The notes beneath the pieces were generated by a model that searched no databases, was not told the origin of the DNA, and saw nothing but the letters and a program-made list of their open reading frames with translations. Positions 12,083 to 23,800 of a stretch of DNA of 64,000 nt are shown one piece after another. Numbering within the stretch: the first letter of the stretch is position 1; every line of letters starts with the position of its first letter. Position numbers and translations under genes: made by a program. This stretch comes from Lonicera japonica (taxonomy: Eukaryota > Streptophyta > Magnoliopsida > Dipsacales > Caprifoliaceae), in assembly GCA_021464415.1 (NCBI GenBank), contig CM038468.1, forward strand, positions 3,472,001 through 3,536,000. Reading direction: 5' to 3'.

Positions 12083-13147
12083 CCTTCCACATTAAGATCC
12101 TTAACGTCTTACAGAAAGAATGCCCCTGTGGCGATCAGAAATCAAGCATACTCCGTCCCTTCCCTTCACGACATAATGCTAAAGTCGCGTGAGAAAATAA
12201 TTTCATGTGTCGTGACTTTCCTCATCGCCGTATCCAAACCCCAGTGGAAATATCCCTTCGCTGGCATCCATGGCCATTGCAACAAACAATTTTTCGTTGT
12301 ACTTACCACGTAGATATGTCGCGTTTATACTTATAATACGTCGGCAATGCATAAAGTCTTCAATAGACGCACTAAAGGCCCCAAAGTTCTTGTCAAAAAT
12401 ATGATAATGCCCATCATACACCTTGCTTTTACATTTGTGGATTGTGCGTGGGTTGTTGTACTTAATGGCGGCTAAATATCTGGGCATAATAGCATAAGAG
12501 TCTTTCCAATTGCCAAATAATTTTTCAATAGCCTTTTGTTTCGCATTCCATGCCTTTCAATATGAAATCTTGTAGCCATATTTATCCTTAACAAATGCAA
12601 CGATAACGCAAATCGTAAGGCCTGGATCAACCTCAACCAATTGTTTTACTTTGCTAGCAATGAATTTACAGTCTAAATGTTTGTGAGTTAATTTCAAACG
12701 ATCAAACATGCATGTGTGGGAACCCTCGTACTTGGTTATCTCAAATTGCCCGTATTTTTTCTTCCTTTTACACGCACGAAGCCACCATTTGCACCCTTTT
12801 TCATGCAATCTACACCTAATTGCCCATGTATCTGCCTTTGATTCATCGACGATAAATTCATTTGCATTCTTAATTGCAAAATATTTTACGGCAATCTTCA
12901 ACTCATCTTTAGTCTCGTACGTCAGCCCCTTTCGCAATTCATTTTCATCTTCTAACTTCTCATTCATCGTCAACTCCTGGTCCACAAAAATAACATTATA
13001 CTGTGTGTAGAACGATGGTATATCTTCAGCAACATGCTTGAACTGCTTTGATTATTCCCCTTCATCACTTTCATTGTCGCTGGATTCTGTAAAACTGTCG
13101 GAATCTGAGCCCCAATCCGTATCCTCTCCAGTGGCGTCATCATATTC

Positions 13148-13206
13148 ACCATCTCCACAGTCATACATGGCCTCGGGGCCACCATCTCCACAGTCATACA
13201 TGGCCT
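13148..13206. repeat. 30-bp tandem duplication in the transposase acidic linker
   Basis: Two adjacent near-identical 30-base units (core CACAGTCATACATGGCC) encode a repeated AMYDCGDGG-type segment on the minus strand, between the PB1-like and MuDR domains. Confidence 0.75.
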
Positions 13207-13755
13207 TGGTTGTGGGTAGATTCGGATTGTAAATCTTCTTCTTACTCCCACCAAATTCAAGTCTTCATGATGGTTGCGAACTACTCGGCAACTTAGAAAT
13301 ATAAGTGCATTGTGTCGATGGTGGTGAGTTGTACGATTCAGACAATGGAAAATTTTCCCCAATTGGCCCTACATCATAATTCAGGACAATTTTTTCTATA
13401 TACAACTCGATCACATTGACAAACGAAGCATTGAAAATAGTACCCATTGCAAACCGTAAGGTTCCGTCATTGTTAATTTCATGAATAAAGTAGCTACAAG
13501 TATTTGGAGACACGAATATTGGGCATCTACAGAAAATCTTTAACGTCGACGGCGATCAGTCAGCATCCATAGCAGAATAAATAATTTGTACTAATTCCGA
13601 GTAGGTAATATCTTCATTTAAGATAATGCCACTTTTGTGCGGAATATCGTAACCATAGCCATACTCTCCGCTAATAATATGTCCGCCCCAATATAAAAGC
13701 GTAAAAACTTGTCGGCTTGCCATTTTTCACCTTCAACACAATTAATCAAATTTAT

Positions 13756-14175
13756 CACTAGCTGATAATAAATAATATATTTTCAATTGTCAAGATGTAC
13801 AATATATGATGTTAAAATAAGTACATATATACATTCTTCAACACACTTGACTAATTATTCAAAACAGAAAATTATGCAATAAGCCATACGAAATATGATA
13901 ATAAATAATATACTTATAATTGCCAAAACGTACAATAAATAATGATAAAGACATTCTTTAACATAAAACTCATTTCTCATTAAAATAAATACATATATAC
14001 AATCTTCAACATTCTTAAATAATTGTTCAAAATAAAATATTAAGGATTAAGCCATACGAAATATGATAATAAATAATATACTTAAAATTGCCAAGATATA
14101 CAATATATGATGATAAACACTTTTTTTAACATAAAGCCCTACGAAATATGATAATAAATAATTTATTCAAAATTG
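13756..14175. repeat. Degenerate repeats in the transposase 5'-UTR intron
   Basis: A block containing CGAAATATGATAATAAATAA recurs at about 13888, 14058 and 14141, with a diverged first copy near 13761. Spacing is irregular (about 125, 170 and 83). Shared neighbours include CAATATATGATG and ATACATTCTTCAACA. It lies between the leader exon (donor GAAG|GTTAGT at 14528|14527) and the coding acceptor at 13731. Confidence 0.7.
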
Positions 14176-14527
14176 TAAATCATCTCTTCCATAAAAAAAT
14201 TTAATTATAATGTAATATATTTAGCAAAAAATAGAGGTTTTTTGACACTTTTGTCCTATAGGATAAGCGTGGAGTGCTAATATCATTTTTCTATATTTAT
14301 ACTAACAAATACATTCTTTAAAATTATAAAATAAATTTGTCAAAGAAAATAAATATTGAACATACATACATACATTCATTCCATAAATCTATATCATAAA
14401 TCCACAAATCTATATCATAAATCCACATATATACATTACAATCAAACATATTTCTTTCCCATTATAACTTGATATTATGTGAAATATAACAATATATACT
14501 AAAAAATCAACTTTGTAATAAACTAAC

Positions 14528-14720
14528 CTTCTTCTTTTCAAGTGAATAGATGGAGGTTTTGGAGTGCAATGGAGGTTTTAAAGTGCAATGGAACTTCAGG
14601 AATGAATGAATGGAGCTTAAATGAAGATGGTGAGTTTCAGGTGAGCTGAAGATGTTTCAGGCGGCTGTGTATATGTTAAGCTGCCTGCTGTTAGGTTAAA
14701 AGGGGTGAAAAGTGGTCGAT
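14528..14720 (-). promoter_or_regulatory. Putative transposase leader exon beside the right end
   Basis: Read on the minus strand, this segment follows the terminal repeat and ends at a donor (AAGAAG|GTTAGT). It contains a short internal repeat (AAAACCTCCATTGCACT-like, 14550-14590). The matching acceptor TTGAAG|GTG with an ATG seven bases on is shared exactly in kind with MULE-2 at 38759, so a leader-intron-coding structure is likely ancestral. Confidence 0.45.
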
Positions 14721-14721
14721 T

Positions 14722-14980
14722 TAAAAATGCTAGATGTGCTAGTGTTTTTAAGCGTAAAAACGCTAGGGAGGACGGTGTTTTTTCACGTAAAAACGCTACA
14801 GAAATCAGCGTTTTTACAACTCGATTTTTTTTTTAAATTGTTGTTTTCAACAGCGTTTTTAAGGAAAAAATCGTTACTTTAACCAGCGTTTTTAAAACTA
14901 CCCTATTTTCGCAAATATGTTCAAAACCAACCTATTCTCCTAAATATGTTTTAAAACCATCATACTTAAAAAAAGGACTC
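14722..14980 (-). repeat. MULE-1 right terminal inverted repeat
   Basis: The inverted counterpart of 3129-3368. It has palindromes around 14738-14762, 14776-14797 and 14852-14873 (AGCGTTTTT facing AAAAACGCT), an A/T tract at 14824-14835 and GGGTAGTTTT-type blocks at the tip. Identity to the left end is far from complete, which indicates an old insertion. Confidence 0.8.
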
Positions 14981-14989
14981 TTCCTCTCG
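14981..14989. repeat. Right 9-bp target-site duplication of MULE-1
   Basis: TTCCTCTCG, one mismatch from the left copy at 3120-3128. Confidence 0.8.
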
Positions 14990-15673
14990 ATTTTTCGACA
15001 TCAACTACAGCAACCAAAACCCTAAATCCCCTTTCTCCTCGCGAAATCCCCAAAATATATCTAGCTGAAAAAAAGCCCTAACCTAACCTCACCTCACCTC
15101 ACCTCACCGGAGAAAAAGCATTAGCTTGCCGAAAAAGTTCAAATTGAGGACTAGTCTCCCCGGAAAAGCTCTGCTACAGCGATTTGCAATCTCTCCCCGA
15201 GCCGTTCGCACTCCCAATCTCTCTCTCTCTATCTCCCAATCTCTTTCCTAGCTGTTCGCACTCCCAATCTCTCTATCTCTCAATCTCTCTCCTAGCCGTT
15301 CGCACTCTCAGTCTCTCTGTCTATATATTCGTGAATGAACTTGTGATTTTTACCGTCTGAGGGGCAAAAACATAAGATTCCGGCTCTTCCTCTCTCGAAA
15401 CGCCCAAATTCAAATCAAATCAAATTTCAATTAGCTTTAACATTCAATCACAGTAAGCTCTATCTCTATCTATTTACATGTATATATATAAAGTCAGTCT
15501 CCTTTATGTGCATGCGATTTATGCGTAAAGATGAAAATGCTTTATGATTGTTATGACAGAAACCCTAGAACTCAAAACTCCACTGATTATTGCTTCTTTC
15601 AATGCTTTTGCCTAGATTTACCTGAAATTTTAGTATTTTGAACCTGGAACTTGCATTTTACATTCCTTGATTT
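14990..15673. other. Possible orphan 5' leader region, no coding sequence
   Basis: C/T-rich DNA with four ACCTC repeats (15085-15107), three repeats of a CTAGCCGTTCGCACTC-type unit (about 15200-15310) and a donor-like ACA|GTAAGC at 15450. The look is that of a plant 5' UTR followed by an intron, but no downstream exon is visible and a solo LTR follows at 15674. Confidence 0.3.
15669..15673. repeat. 5-bp target duplication of solo LTR (left)
   Basis: GATTT, repeated at 17074-17078 directly after the LTR end. Confidence 0.75.
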
Positions 15674-17073
15674 TGTAGGTCGGAAAATACCCTAGAGGGG
15701 GGTGAATAGGGATTTTGAAACTTAATCGTATTTTTAAAACAATTTAAAAATATTATATCTATATTTATCAGGCAAATAATAACAAAGATAATTCCAAGCA
15801 CAAAGAACAAATAGCACAATATAATATAGCAAGAGATAGAAGGATAGAACCGATCAAAGTCGAAGATTTTTTGTCCACACGGTTCGGCTTGTTCCCCCTA
15901 ATCCTCGCTCGGTTAGTTCCCCGAGAATTTACACTATAACCGATCTCCTTCCGGATGAAGACCAAACCACTACAAGTGTATTCTTCTCACACACTCTTAC
16001 AAGTATTGAAAACACATTCAATACTCTCACAAGAAATTCCTCTTGCTAATTCTATGAGATACACCTCTCACAAAAAATGATTTGAACAAGTTTTGGTGAC
16101 AAACACCAATGTACAATAGCTCTCGTGTATATCAAATTACAAATGAAGCTCACACTAAGAGATATCAAAATTGATCAATGAATATTAGCTCTAAGAATGA
16201 AAAAATTGATCAATGTCTTAGCTTTCAAACTTGAATAATGTGAATATATGAAATATGGATTTGTAAGATCATTCAAGTTGTTTAAAATGAGTCTTAGAAC
16301 TCATATATATAGGTGGAAAAAGTTTATAGCCGTTTGAGGAGAAAAAATAAATTAATGGGCCAAAAATGGACTTTAGAAAAAGTTCCAACGGCTATATTTT
16401 GCCTTGTAGTCGACTCCCTCAGAGACCATGTAGTCGACTACATGCTTCTGGAGTGGGGAGGTTTGGTGCGTTTTTCGACTTTTGCATTTTGTCTCCGAAA
16501 TTGATTTTAATGCTTGGAGAATGTCAAAAATAGTTTTTTAAGACTTCTAAAATAGTTTTTGTAACAAAATTCATTCATATGAATTTATAGAGAATTTTCC
16601 AAGAAGCCTAGTTTTCGGTAAAAAATGTTTTCAAAGTAAAAACTAGTTTTGATCAATCTTGACAAGGTTAAATCATTGTATGAGCTATATAAATGATCAA
16701 TGATATCTTTTACATAAAATCCAAGCACTCACTTAATTTATAAATGCTTCGAGTCTTCGTGATGCTTGATTTTCTTGAGCGTATCTTCACTTGATTGAAG
16801 TTCTTGATTCTTTCTTGTTCTTGATATCTTGTAGAGCATATTGAGATCATTCTTGACTTTGTATAGCATATGTGAATCTCTAAAATAGATTTCTTGTGAA
16901 TAATGGCATTTGCAGAGCTTATGTGAGAATATGATTACTTCGGTTTTAAGTTACACTTGGTCGGAAGATATTTCGGTTAAAGTGGCTATTATCAATGAAC
17001 AACCGAGTTAAATAACACAATATTAACTTATTGTAATTATCAAAATAAGATTAATTGACTTTATAGGTCAACA
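15674..17073. mobile_element. Solo LTR, 1,400 bp, copia-type by appearance
   Basis: It begins TGTAGGTCGGAAAATACCCT and ends TTATAGGTCAACA, giving the canonical TG..CA ends, and is flanked by a perfect 5-bp duplication (GATTT). The block CCTAGAGGGGGGTGAATAGG just inside the left end is common at the start of plant LTRs. No internal domain is present, so it is a solo LTR left by unequal recombination. The superfamily is not proven, and the open frames inside it (e.g. 15768-15965) are not genes. Confidence 0.8.
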
Positions 17074-17078
17074 GATTT

Positions 17079-18334
17079 AACCTTAAATTGAGAACTACAT
17101 TCATTTTTCTCAGATTTGGGCTATGTTTCTATGCTGATAAAAAGAACATCAAAACACGGTCAATTGAGTTGAGTTGAATTGTGAAAGTGTATTTAATGAT
17201 CTTTGGTTGAATTTTCCTCCAATAAAGTTCTAAGATTTTTTTTTCCTTTCTTGCTTGTTTTTGGAAATTCCTCTAGTTAGTCTAATTAATCAGCTAATGG
17301 ATAGTGCAGTAGCACGGCTGAAGAGGCATGGTCATTTGCCAAAAGCCGAGTAAATTTGAACTTGTATGGTGTACCCATGTAAGGAGGATTGGTCCAAATC
17401 CTCTAGTTAGGTGACGTGAGACTCTTTAAAAAGGGAGTTCACCTAGGTTTACCAAAACCTCTTAGTTTACCCTCTCGTTAGGGTCACCAAACCCTCTTGG
17501 ATATCCTCTCGATAGGATTACTGGAACCTCTAGGTATACACTCTCAGTAGTGTCACAAAGCCCTGTCAGCGGCTCTCCCACTGTATCCATGTCGGTACGG
17601 TTATGGGTTAGTCCTAGGGAACAATATGATGATGGCTTTGAAGCTTGAGCAGAGCTTCGTTGGGCACCCCACCAGCTCGATCACCTTGAACTGAAGAGGG
17701 ACTCCACTCCTACCCATTTGAGCATTCGTTAACTGCCGGAGTCCCTCATTTCATCCAAACACATATTACCACCCAATGTATTAACCCATGTTCTTTCACT
17801 TGTCCAATCACTCATCTAAGCTCCCCCATAAAAGCAAGGCTTGGGCCTTTCAACAAAATCTGGCTTAGAGAAGAAAGACAACCATAGAGAGGAGAGCCTC
17901 TCTCCACACTCTAGTTCTAAACCTTAAATGGCTATATGGGCTCATCCACACCTATACTTTTATAAATGTCTTCATGTGCCTACTTTCTCAAGTAGCTTTC
18001 ATCTCAAATATAAGTGGTTCTCTCCCTCTCTCTTTTCCATAAATGGTGCTTCTACTCTCATTCCTCTCACCAACTCTCTTGTTCTTTGATGATTTGACAT
18101 TTGAGTAACTTTTCCATGATGCAATTTATGCCTCAACATGCGATATGGTCTAGATTTATTGCATCATTACCGTGACTGATACTACCAGCATACGATATTG
18201 ATCTCATAATTTTCTTTTTTTATTTGCTTTGTAAATCTTTCAAAGTTCATACTTATACCTATATGTAAATATATCAAATCTGTGTAATACTTTCAAAGTT
18301 CATTCTTAGTAAAATCTTTGTAAAATCTTATTGG
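17079..18334. other. Unassigned stretch, no gene seen
   Basis: Moderately GC-rich for the window around 17380-17720. It holds four similar units of the form ACC(T)CTC..TAGG..TACC (17455-17560) and no open frame of note. It could be an old retroelement leader. Nothing here supports a gene. Confidence 0.4.
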
Positions 18335-18341
18335 GTATTTC

Positions 18342-19188
18342 CAATGTTTTAAAAGGCGAAAGGCGAGTTTGAGGCGTTTGGCCTGGACGAGACGAGGCGT
18401 AAGTTTCGAGGCTTATTGAGGCATAAGCCTCATTTTTATTTTATTTTTGTCTAATAAAATCACAAAAAACATAAATTAAATTACTTTATATATATATATA
18501 TATATTAAATTGCATTATGTAGCAAAATTTTAACTAAATGTATTATTTATTTATTTTTGGTTACTTTTCAAAATATTAAATATCATTTAAATAAGTAACA
18601 ATTTGTTTTTAAAAAAGAAAGAGAGTACTTTGCTCTAAAAAAGAAAGAAAAGAAAGAGTACGTCTCACAAATTTAATGGACCCATGGTAAATATTTTAAA
18701 TGACCAAGGACACACAAGTCATTTTGGTCTTTATAAAAACCTAAATATAAAAAATATCTCATAACCTCTTCTCCATTTGAGAATATACGACAGCAGTCAC
18801 TCTCCTCTCCTCTCTCCCATCCGCACATCCCTCTCTTCTTCAAAATTCACCACTGTCATCAAGATTGGAGCTTCCCTCCTTGAAACTCTCTATTTTGGGT
18901 AAGCCTTCTCCCTTCTCTAGTCTTTCTCAATCTCATTTCTTCTCCTTCGTTCTTCCATTTTAACCTAGTTGCTGCTGCTTTTTCTTCTTCCACCATGAAA
19001 CCCTACCTCAGCAAAATGTTTCTCTTTCTCTCACTGCACTCACTGCAGAACGCCTCGAGGCCTACGCCTCAGACAGAAGAGGCGTAAGCCTCAGAAATTG
19101 GTCAAAAATTCACTCCTTGGAGCGTTTTACTCCCGCCTCGCCTTGAGGCGCGCCTCGAGGTGTGCGCCTCAAACGCCTTTTAAAACCC
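18342..19188. mobile_element. hAT-like non-autonomous element with GGCG-rich ends
   Basis: Left end CAATGTTTTAAAAGGCG and right end (inverted) GGGTTTTAAAAGGCG. Both are followed inward by many GAGGCG/GCCTC units and an AT-rich centre. GTATTT is present immediately outside both ends (18335-18340 and 19189-19194), fitting a degraded 8-bp duplication. The CA(A/G)TGTTTTAAAA tip is typical of plant hAT elements. No transposase is present. Confidence 0.6.
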
Positions 19189-19194
19189 GTATTT

Positions 19195-19989
19195 GTAAAA
19201 TCAAATCTCTGTTTCTCCTTTTCTTTGTGAAATCTAATATGTGTAATAGTTGCCTAGTGCCCTAGTTGGTGCTTCTTTGTTTTATTATTTGTTTTCTTTG
19301 TAAAATTTGAGTTGTAAAATAGCATCTATGAAGTCTGAGACTTTGAGTTGCTATCTCTAGATCTAAATTTAGTTGTTTACTCTTTCAATTTAAGGATTTA
19401 GTTGGCAATTTCAGTTTTACCAATTTATTTCATTTACTAAGCTAAATTTCCGGTAACTAAAATTTCGGTACTCGATTTATATTCAGTTTGGGATTGGTTT
19501 GTATTTGGCTATACTGAAATTGTCGGTTCGGTACATATTATTTTGGTTCTGGACCCAAATTGAGTCCTGCCGTAGTTGAAACTGTAAATGAAATTGAGCA
19601 AAAATTTAGCAGCGAAGTCTCGTAAGTCTGAATAATTGATCCATTCAAACTTAAGAGAATATATTTTTATTTGGATGGTTTAAAAATTCAAATCTCAATA
19701 TTTATTTTGCTTCTTAAAAAATAAGATGTAGCTTTGCCTCTTAAAATACATCTTTTACCCTTATGCTTAAATATAGTCATTTGATTCATTTTTATAAAAT
19801 AAGTGGATAATGGCAAATTTATTCAAATAAAATTTATTCAGCATTTAGATTTAATATCTTCAAACAAACAACACCTATTTAAATATGATATTCAAAAACA
19901 AAACAAACATATTTTTCTGATTCAATTTTCAAACTTTAGAACCGATTATTAATTTTCAGATTAGACAACAAAACAAATGCACCCTAATA
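19195..19989. other. AT-rich intergenic, no gene seen
   Basis: No open frame or recognisable repeat. Several AATTTCGGT-type motifs occur near 19450-19530. Confidence 0.5.
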
Positions 19990-19999
19990 CTTCATAAAA

Positions 20000-20666
20000 G
20001 GGTTAATTACAAAAATATACAATGTACTTCCACCCATTTTACACTGCAATCATTGTACAATTTTTTCGACAAAACCAATAGCGTACTTTGTGTTTGTTTT
20101 CATTTTGGTCATTTTGTCCACTTGGGTTAGTAACGCCGGTAACGCCGGTGGTCACCGGAAAATTTAGAGAGAGAAAGCGTATATATATACCATCAATTTG
20201 TTGCTCCTCTTCTTCTTCTTTACTTCTTCTTCTTCTTCTTATCCTCTCCCTCCCCTTTCTATTGCTATACATATATACACCATCGATCTTCTGCTTCTGC
20301 TTCTTCTTCTTCTTCTTCTTCTTCTTCTTCTTCTCTCTATCTCTCCCCCTTTTTATTACTCCTCTTCCGGTGGTCACTGAAAAATTTATACCCGTCTGTG
20401 ATCTTCACGCCGGCAACACTATAATCACCTCCATTTACGGCATTAACTACCACCATCAATCTGTTGCTCCTCTTCTTCTTTCTCTCTCCCCTTTCTATTG
20501 CACTTCTTTTCCGGTGGTCACCATTAACGGAGTTACTAAACCCGATAGATGGAATGACCAAAATGAAAACAAACACAAAGTACACTATCAGTTTTGTCGA
20601 AAAAATTATACAATGACTACAGTGTAAAATGGGTGAAAGTACGTTGTATATTTTTGTAATTAACCC
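20000..20666. mobile_element. 667-bp long-TIR element with 10-bp target duplication
   Basis: The outer ~120 bases are strongly inverted: GGGTTAATTACAAAAATATA at the left, and the same sequence inverted at 20647-20666. The match continues through CACCCATTTTACACTG, ATTTTTTCGACAAAAC and GTACTTTGTGTTTGTTTTCA. CTTCATAAAA flanks both sides (19990-19999 and 20667-20676). The long TIR and 9-10 bp duplication suggest a non-autonomous Mutator-like MITE. The interior holds two similar C/T-rich segments with CTTCTT repeats and GGTGGTCACCGG-type palindromes. Phe/Leu/Ser-rich frames over it are low-complexity artefacts. Confidence 0.82.
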
Positions 20667-20807
20667 CTTCATAAAAATATTTTAGGTGATATTTTAAATC
20701 CTTTAGAACACTGTTATTAAAACTAAATTTAAAGTGCAACACTATTGTTGTGGATCGCTAATCATTCGTACTCATCTTTCTCAGTATCCTCGATCAAAAA
20801 GAAGAGA

Positions 20808-23800
20808 ATGTTGAAGTTCCTATCAAAAGTAAGAATCGAATTCAACGCACTAGATCCCCGCACTGCAGCCTGCATGGAGTTCTTGGCACAGTGCAACGCC
20901 CGCAAAGCCAAGGAATCGAACCCATCGTGCCAACTTCTCGTCAAGCGTCGCACCGACGACCATCCACCGCAGATAACAGTCACTTTTGTCAACGGAGTGG
21001 AGGAAGTGTTCGATGCAACCTCCACACCTGCACAGACCATCAGGACCATGATTCTTGAAAAGGGTCAGCATCTTGAGACTGAGCAGATGTTTAGGGATGC
21101 GGGTGAGAAGTGGCCTGTTGTTATTCCTGAGGAGGAGCTTCTCCAGAAAGCTCCTGGTACTAAGGTAATTGATCCTGACAATGGGTTTTGAAATGATTTG
21201 TGGGTGTTTTTGTGTTTCTTTTCATTGAGGCATTTTGTCGAACAATTGGTGTGTGTGTGTGTTATGTTACTTGGTTTAACTTTCCCTTTTATTGATTAGT
21301 ATTGGTGTGGGAAATTTGGGTATATACTGTTAGAGCAACTATGATCCTCCTCTCCCTATATGTTTCTGAAATTTGGGAATGAATTTGAGGAAAAACTCAG
21401 ATTTGAGATAACTGCGTTTTTTGTGATTTCTTACAGAATTGTTGAATGAAAAAACAGTGAAATTAATGGAGCAAACAGAGAAGTATACAAAAAAAATAGA
21501 AAAATCAAGTAAAGCTATTGAAAATATGGGTGCAAGTAGCAATTGACATCTTTAAGTGTCATCAAGTTGGCAATAGTTTTATTGGGAACATTAAAATTTA
21601 GGAAATTGGGATCAAAAGTCAGACCAACCTAGGTTACATTTGGATGAGCCAAATAAGGATGCATAATAGGATAGGATATACTAGTATATGATTATTGCTA
21701 GATGCGATAAGATAATAGTCTTTATGGAAAGGATTTATATTAGTCCGGCATTGATATCATATCATTTGAGTCACTTTTTTGAGTTTCAGTATTTGAGTCT
21801 CCTTGAACTACTGACTATGTCTCCTTACATGCAAAATATTGGAGAAAGGCCTTTACTAATGGAGCCTCACCCCAACATTTAGTACAAAAGTAGAATATCA
21901 ACCAACTCACCCCCCCAATGTTTACCTGGAAAAATGGTGTAGTTTTTGGGCCATTTCATATCTCGAAGTAGTGCAACTTATGACCAAGTTTTGAGACACT
22001 CTGTAAGAGGGAAGAAAGGGTTCAACTTGCGTAATATAGTTGATGTAATAGAGAGTGATTCTTGTGAGATAGAGAGAGAGATTGCGCGCGTATATTCGTT
22101 CTTTTGTTCTTCATTCAAGACAAGGAGTTGATTACTCCCCTAAGATGGAGTGAGTCCTAAAGGACGAACCAATGCTACATCAGTATGTCTCTGTTGCGAT
22201 TGTTTTCTTCTCTTTCTTAATTAGTTCATTGTTATTGCTTTGGTTGGTTGTTTAGATTCATTGGCTTTTAGATCATAACTCCACAATTTGCTTGAAACAG
22301 GAAAAAAATAAAATTGGACTTATCTAGAATGCATACATGCGTCTTCATTTGTATATATATATGTTTGTGTATGTATATATGGTCCTTCCTGGCTTTTAGA
22401 TCAAAACTAAGGTTGGTTAAGTTTTCTCGTTATTTAAAATATGTGAAATGAAAGATTTAGTAGGTGTTTATAAATCAAAGCAATGAATCCTAGTTCTGCC
22501 TTTTGCTCACATTTTTGGTTGTTAATAGGGAATATTTTTTTCATACTGCTTATGTTTGATGTGTTGCCTGTTAATTTGGCTGCGTTGAAATTTGATGCAT
22601 AACCTTGATTATAAGAAGCAACTGATAGAGAAGCAGAATGTGTTGGGGCACTACTTTTAACTTTCTGATTGTTTTGTTGGGCAGACAATTAACCTCTCTT
22701 AAAGTAAGAGTCCCAATCTGAAAGTAAAACATTTTAAGGATATTTTGAACTTCTAAAAAACACCCCTTCTTTATTTAGTTAGGCCTGAAGATTAGATTTG
22801 TTGTTATGTATGATATTTATTTATGTTACGTATGATATTTGTATTATAAATAAATGTCAAGTTTTGTATGCAACCCTCTTTTTAGAGCCTATTCTCTGAA
22901 ACAACATTCTTACATTGAGCCATGCCAAAAGGTAAAGTAAGTATCTTAATTTGAGACACTGCTGTGACTAACTGAAATTTGGTGGTACGCAACTTGCCGC
23001 CAACAGACGAATGGAATGGCCATTTTCATTCCATAATTTGTTTTCTTTTTAAATATGATGCGGGAATTGCATAATTTAGTACCAACCAGAAGAATAGTAT
23101 AATAACTATGCGTATTTAGATGGTTCTTAAAAGAAAGGGAATGATTTAAGGTTATTCAAGTACTGGAAAACCATCAATCTCAGCCGTCTAAGGATTCATC
23201 TTTTCATAGCCAACAGCCCTCATCACTCACCAAATTACAATACTACACTTACTAAACTCAGTCCCAAATGCAATCTGCCATGCATGATCCCTCTTATTGA
23301 TCTTCCCCTTGGCCTCAGCATAGGCTAGTGCATACCACACTGAACTACCGGAAGTATTACCAAACCTATACATTGTCATTCTAGAGGGTTCCATATCAAC
23401 ACCCTTAAAACTCAAGTTCCTCTGCACTCCATCATCCATCACTAGTTTCCCCCCAACATGTGCACAAAACTGATGATTGGCCTTCTTGAAATCAGGAATG
23501 TACAACTAGATCTTCCCTATGCGAAATTTTCTCATGATATAAGATGTCGTAAACCGGATTTGTTGCGGTAGAGGAAGGATCAGGGAACTGAGTGTGGTTA
23601 TGTTGGATTCTATAGCTTTGTTAACTCCAACCAAATGATCCTTTGTGATGGTGATCCCAGCCCAACCCTCTTTATCTTCTTCTCGCCTGATACAATTGTA
23701 GGAACGATCAAACTTGCTCTGTGTGTATGGACGGTTTGTATCAGCTGGTACTTTGATTATCGGCGATCAGAGGGCTTGTTTGAGAGGAGGATGGCTGCCC

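Larger units (their letters stand above)
11225..13723 (-). pseudogene. MURA-type Mutator transposase, inactivated
   Basis: ATG at 13723 follows a splice acceptor (TTGAAG|GTGAAAAATGG). Order of parts: a PB1-like N-terminus (SRQVFTLLYWGGHII, SGIILNEDITYSELVQ); the MuDR N-terminal domain (FRKGL-like ELRKGLTYETKDELKIAVKY, AIRCRLHEKGCKWWLRA); a KAWNAKQKAIEKLFGNW helix; and the MULE catalytic domain (FSASIEDFMHCRRII, YLRGKYNEKLFVAMAMDA, LGFGYGDEESHDT, VCLISDRHRGILS). A SWIM zinc finger (CSCGRWEIYKYPCAHVMAVC) and a CCHC knuckle (CGICGEAGHDRRTC) complete it. The first catalytic Asp, expected in the IxIDxT motif, is Asn (ISINATYLRG). Stops occur at about 13561 (CGA-type to TGA), after KISY near 12556, after ESHDT near 12200, and several more between 12200 and 12000; the frame also shifts near 11760. 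Clearly dead. Confidence 0.88.
3129..14980. mobile_element. MULE-1: 11.85-kb Mutator-like element with four genes
   Basis: The ends at 3129 and 14980 align in inverted orientation: both carry a TTTAGGAGAATAGG-type block about 35 bp in, then GGGTAGTTTTAAA blocks, then AAAACGCT/AGCG palindromes. They are flanked by a 9-bp duplication with one mismatch. Inside are a PMD gene on the plus strand (5160-8401). On the minus strand, read from the right end, come a MURA-type transposase (13723-11225), a SANT-like gene (10705-10131) and a 244-codon gene of unknown function (9564-8830). All four contain nonsense codons, so the copy is inactive. The same transposase-to-unknown gene order recurs in MULE-2 at 36571-42478, which supports this being one inherited cargo and not chance capture. 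Confidence 0.88.

Noticed and set aside
15674..17073. Open frames at 15768-15965 and 16313-16504 as genes
   Set aside because: Both are inside the solo LTR and show no domain.
20039..20672. Leu/Phe/Ser-rich and Lys-rich frames over the CTTCTT repeats
   Set aside because: They span the inverted ends and interior of a non-coding long-TIR element and are low-complexity.
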